This document shows positions 32,924 through 34,733 of a DNA stretch of 34,733 bases, piece by piece (within the stretch, counting starts at the first letter, position 1; every line of letters begins with the position of its first letter). This DNA is from Comamonadaceae bacterium G21597-S1 (GTDB lineage Bacteria > Pseudomonadota > Gammaproteobacteria > Burkholderiales > Burkholderiaceae_C). The stretch covers positions 1 to 34,733 of the forward strand of contig JAPWHR010000028.1 of NCBI GenBank assembly GCA_027214345.1. The letters run 5' to 3'. The position numbers were made by a program, and so were the translations under genes. The notes below the pieces were generated by a model. The model ran no database searches. It had not been told where the DNA came from and saw only the letters and a program-made list of their open reading frames with translations.

Positions 32924-34543
32924 ATGCCGCTGCGTCGGCTACTCACCTCATCCGCCTTCGTCCTGCTTGCCGTGCTGCTGTGCCTGCCGGTGCTGGCCGT
33001 GCTCGCGTCCTGGCTGCAGTGGGACGCGACCAATGCGCAGATCCTGGCCGAGATGTCGCGCACCGTGTTGCCCGACTACCTGTGGACCACGGTGGCGCTG
33101 TGCGTGCTGGTCGGCGTCGGCGTCATCGCCGTGGGTTCGGCCACGGCCGCGGCCGTGACCCTGTTCGACTTTGCCGGTCGGCGCACGCTGGAATGGGCGC
33201 TGCTGCTGCCGCTGGCGATGCCGGCGTATGTGGTGGCCTATGCGTACACCGATTTCCTGCAGTTCGGCGGCCCGCTGCAGACCAGCCTGCGTGCGTGGAC
33301 CGGCCTGGAAGGGCGCATGTTGCCGGAGGTGCGCAGCCTGGGCGGGGCGGCCTGGGTGTTCACGTTCGCGTTGTACCCCTACGTCTACCTGCTCGCGCGC
33401 AGCGCGCTGAGTGAACGCGCCGCCCACCTGATGGAGGCCGCGCGGCTGCTTGGCGCGCCCTTGTCGCGGCGCATCCGCGAGGTGGCCTTGCCGCTGGCCC
33501 GGCCGGCGGTGGCCGCCGGCGTGGCACTGGCGCTGATGGAGACGCTGGCCGATTTCGGCGTGGTCAGTTATTTCGGCATCCAGACCTTTACCGCCGGCAT
33601 CTACAAGGCCTGGCTGGCCATGGACAACCGTCTCGCCGCGGCGCAGCTGGCCACCATGCTGCTGGTGCTGGTCGTGTTGCTGCTGCAGCTGGAGCAACGC
33701 GCCCGGCGCCGCGCGCGCTTCGACAGCAGCCGCGGCGCGCGCGCCGGCGCCTCGGATGCACAACCGGTGCGGCTGCGCGGCGGCGCCCTGGCGCTGGCCT
33801 GGCTGGTGTGCGGGGTGCCGGTGCTGATGGGTTTCGTGTTGCCGGTGCTTTTCATGTTCCGCCCGCTGATGGCCGACTGGGACCTGCTGGCCTGGGACCG
33901 GTTCGCCGAGTGGGCGGGCAACAGCCTGCGACTGGGCCTGGTCACGGCGGTGCTGGCAGTGGGTATTGCCCTGTCGCTGGCGTTCGCGTTGCGGCGCTCG
34001 AAGGACGCGGTGACCCGCGCCGTGGTGCAACTGGTCGGCCTGGGCTACGCCGTGCCCGGCGCGGTGATCGTCGTCGGCGTGTTGTTGCCGGTGGGCTGGC
34101 TGCAGGCCGCCGCGCCCGGCCTGGGTGTGGCCACCTTGGTCACCGCCACCTCGTTCGGCCTGGTCTGGGCCTACCTGGTGCGGTTCTGCGCGGTGGCGCT
34201 GCAGTCGGTGCAAAGCGGCTACACCCGCATCCCGCCGAGCTTCGACGATTCCGCCCGCACCATGGGCGCGGCCGGCCTGCAGCTGATGCGCCGCGTGCAC
34301 TGGCCACTGCTGCGGCGCTCGACCGCCGCCGCGGCGCTGCTGGTGTTCGTCGACGTGATGAAGGAGCTGCCCGCCACGCTGGTGCTGCGCCCGTTCGACT
34401 CCGACACGCTGGCAGTGGTGGCCTATCAGCTGGCGCGCGACGAGCGCCTGGGCGAAGCGGCGCTGCCGTCGCTGGCGCTGGTGCTGGTGGGGTTGATTCC
34501 GGTGGTGATGCTCAGTCGGACGTTGCGGGCGGGGGGGCGGTGA
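32924..34543 (+). CDS. fbpB: Ferric iron ABC transporter permease (fused two-domain)
   Basis: 539 aa. It has about twelve hydrophobic segments in two halves, each with a binding-protein-dependent permease EAA loop: EAARLLGAPLSRRIREVALPLARP (about 169-192) and SARTMGAAGLQLMRRVHWPLLRR (about 441-463). This fused architecture is typical of FbpB/SfuB Fe3+ permeases; ADFGVVSYFGIQTFTAGIY and FVDVMKELPATLVLRPF are recognisable family stretches. It would work with the ATPase encoded divergently. The short shared gap (55 bp) contains the Fur-like site. No substrate-binding protein gene follows before the window ends. Confidence 0.92.
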   Translation: MPLRRLLTSSAFVLLAVLLCLPVLAVLASWLQWDATNAQILAEMSRTVLPDYLWTTVALCVLVGVGVIAVGSATAAAVTLFDFAGRRTLEWALLLPLAMPAYVVAYAYTDFLQFGGPLQTSLRAWTGLEGRMLPEVRSLGGAAWVFTFALYPYVYLLARSALSERAAHLMEAARLLGAPLSRRIREVALPLARPAVAAGVALALMETLADFGVVSYFGIQTFTAGIYKAWLAMDNRLAAAQLATMLLVLVVLLLQLEQRARRRARFDSSRGARAGASDAQPVRLRGGALALAWLVCGVPVLMGFVLPVLFMFRPLMADWDLLAWDRFAEWAGNSLRLGLVTAVLAVGIALSLAFALRRSKDAVTRAVVQLVGLGYAVPGAVIVVGVLLPVGWLQAAAPGLGVATLVTATSFGLVWAYLVRFCAVALQSVQSGYTRIPPSFDDSARTMGAAGLQLMRRVHWPLLRRSTAAAALLVFVDVMKELPATLVLRPFDSDTLAVVAYQLARDERLGEAALPSLALVLVGLIPVVMLSRTLRAGGR

Positions 34544-34733
34544 GAGTGGAGCTTGGCCTGCCGCTCTGGCTCCAAGTGATAGTTTGATGTATGGATTGAG
34601 GGAAGCCGGTCCCGGCCGATGTTGTTCTGGGTCGGCGCCGGTCGAGCAGCCGCTTCAGACTGGCAGGCGACGTTCGACTTTCGGAACTGCCCGCTCCAGA
34701 CCAGTCGTTCAGGTATGCCTTGGAAGGTCGGCA
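34544..34733. other. Terminal non-coding stretch
   Basis: 190 bp after fbpB with no open frame of note and lower G+C in its first part. No tRNA, strong hairpin with a T tract, or recognisable mobile element was seen. It may be the edge of a degenerate intergenic repeat, but nothing supports that in this window. Confidence 0.4.

Overview
The window reads as chromosomal DNA of a betaproteobacterium, most likely of the order Burkholderiales. Base composition is high in G+C (roughly two thirds by eye), coding density is high, GTG starts and ATGA/GTGA overlaps are common. Several gene neighbourhoods are typical of that order: dusB-fis-purH; thiD/hemL divergent from rubredoxin-pilG-pilH-pilI-pilJ-chpA; and yqgE-ruvX-pyrR-pyrB-pyrC'-plsC. 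These assignments come from family recognition in the translated sequence; no database search was run.

Layout. 1-124 is a near pure poly-C/G contig end, probably an artefact. 125-586 has no convincing gene but holds a nested inverted repeat. On the minus strand follow htpX (with a sigma-32-like promoter), a DUF3025 gene, pyrC, a HypT-like LysR regulator and a YqaA-type membrane protein. On the plus strand, 5156-8057 is dusB-fis-purH with a possible Fis site in the promoter. A tandem pair of 101-bp multi-hairpin repeats separates purH from a convergent glycine-zipper outer-membrane protein gene. hemL and thiD follow on the minus strand. The divergent plus-strand block 11537-20738 encodes rubredoxin and a Pil-Chp chemosensory system for type IV pili: two CheY-like proteins, a CheW-like adaptor, a receptor and a 2031-residue CheA-like kinase. 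A photolyase gene (minus) is divergent from the yqgE-ruvX-pyrR-pyrB-pyrC'-plsC operon (plus). After that come an MNT nucleotidyltransferase with a very short possible HEPN remnant, a NUDIX hydrolase, a GloB-type hydrolase, a MATE transporter, an SDR dehydrogenase, and a divergent ferric-iron ABC transporter pair (fbpC and fbpB) that share a Fur-box-like operator.

How the genes work together. Two pyrimidine loci are present. The class II dihydroorotase at 2361-3446 keeps its metal ligands. The dihydroorotase-like protein beside pyrB has lost most of them and is probably a structural partner of aspartate transcarbamoylase. The Pil-Chp block is the largest functional unit, and it has three oddities: a receptor with no periplasmic sensor domain, a kinase with only two canonical Hpt motifs, and an 11-base A tract inside the kinase gene upstream of its catalytic core. 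The iron transporter ATPase has a C-terminal C-x7-C-x3-C-x7-C cluster that could bind metal or an Fe-S cluster. I consider these the least expected features of an otherwise ordinary core-genome window.
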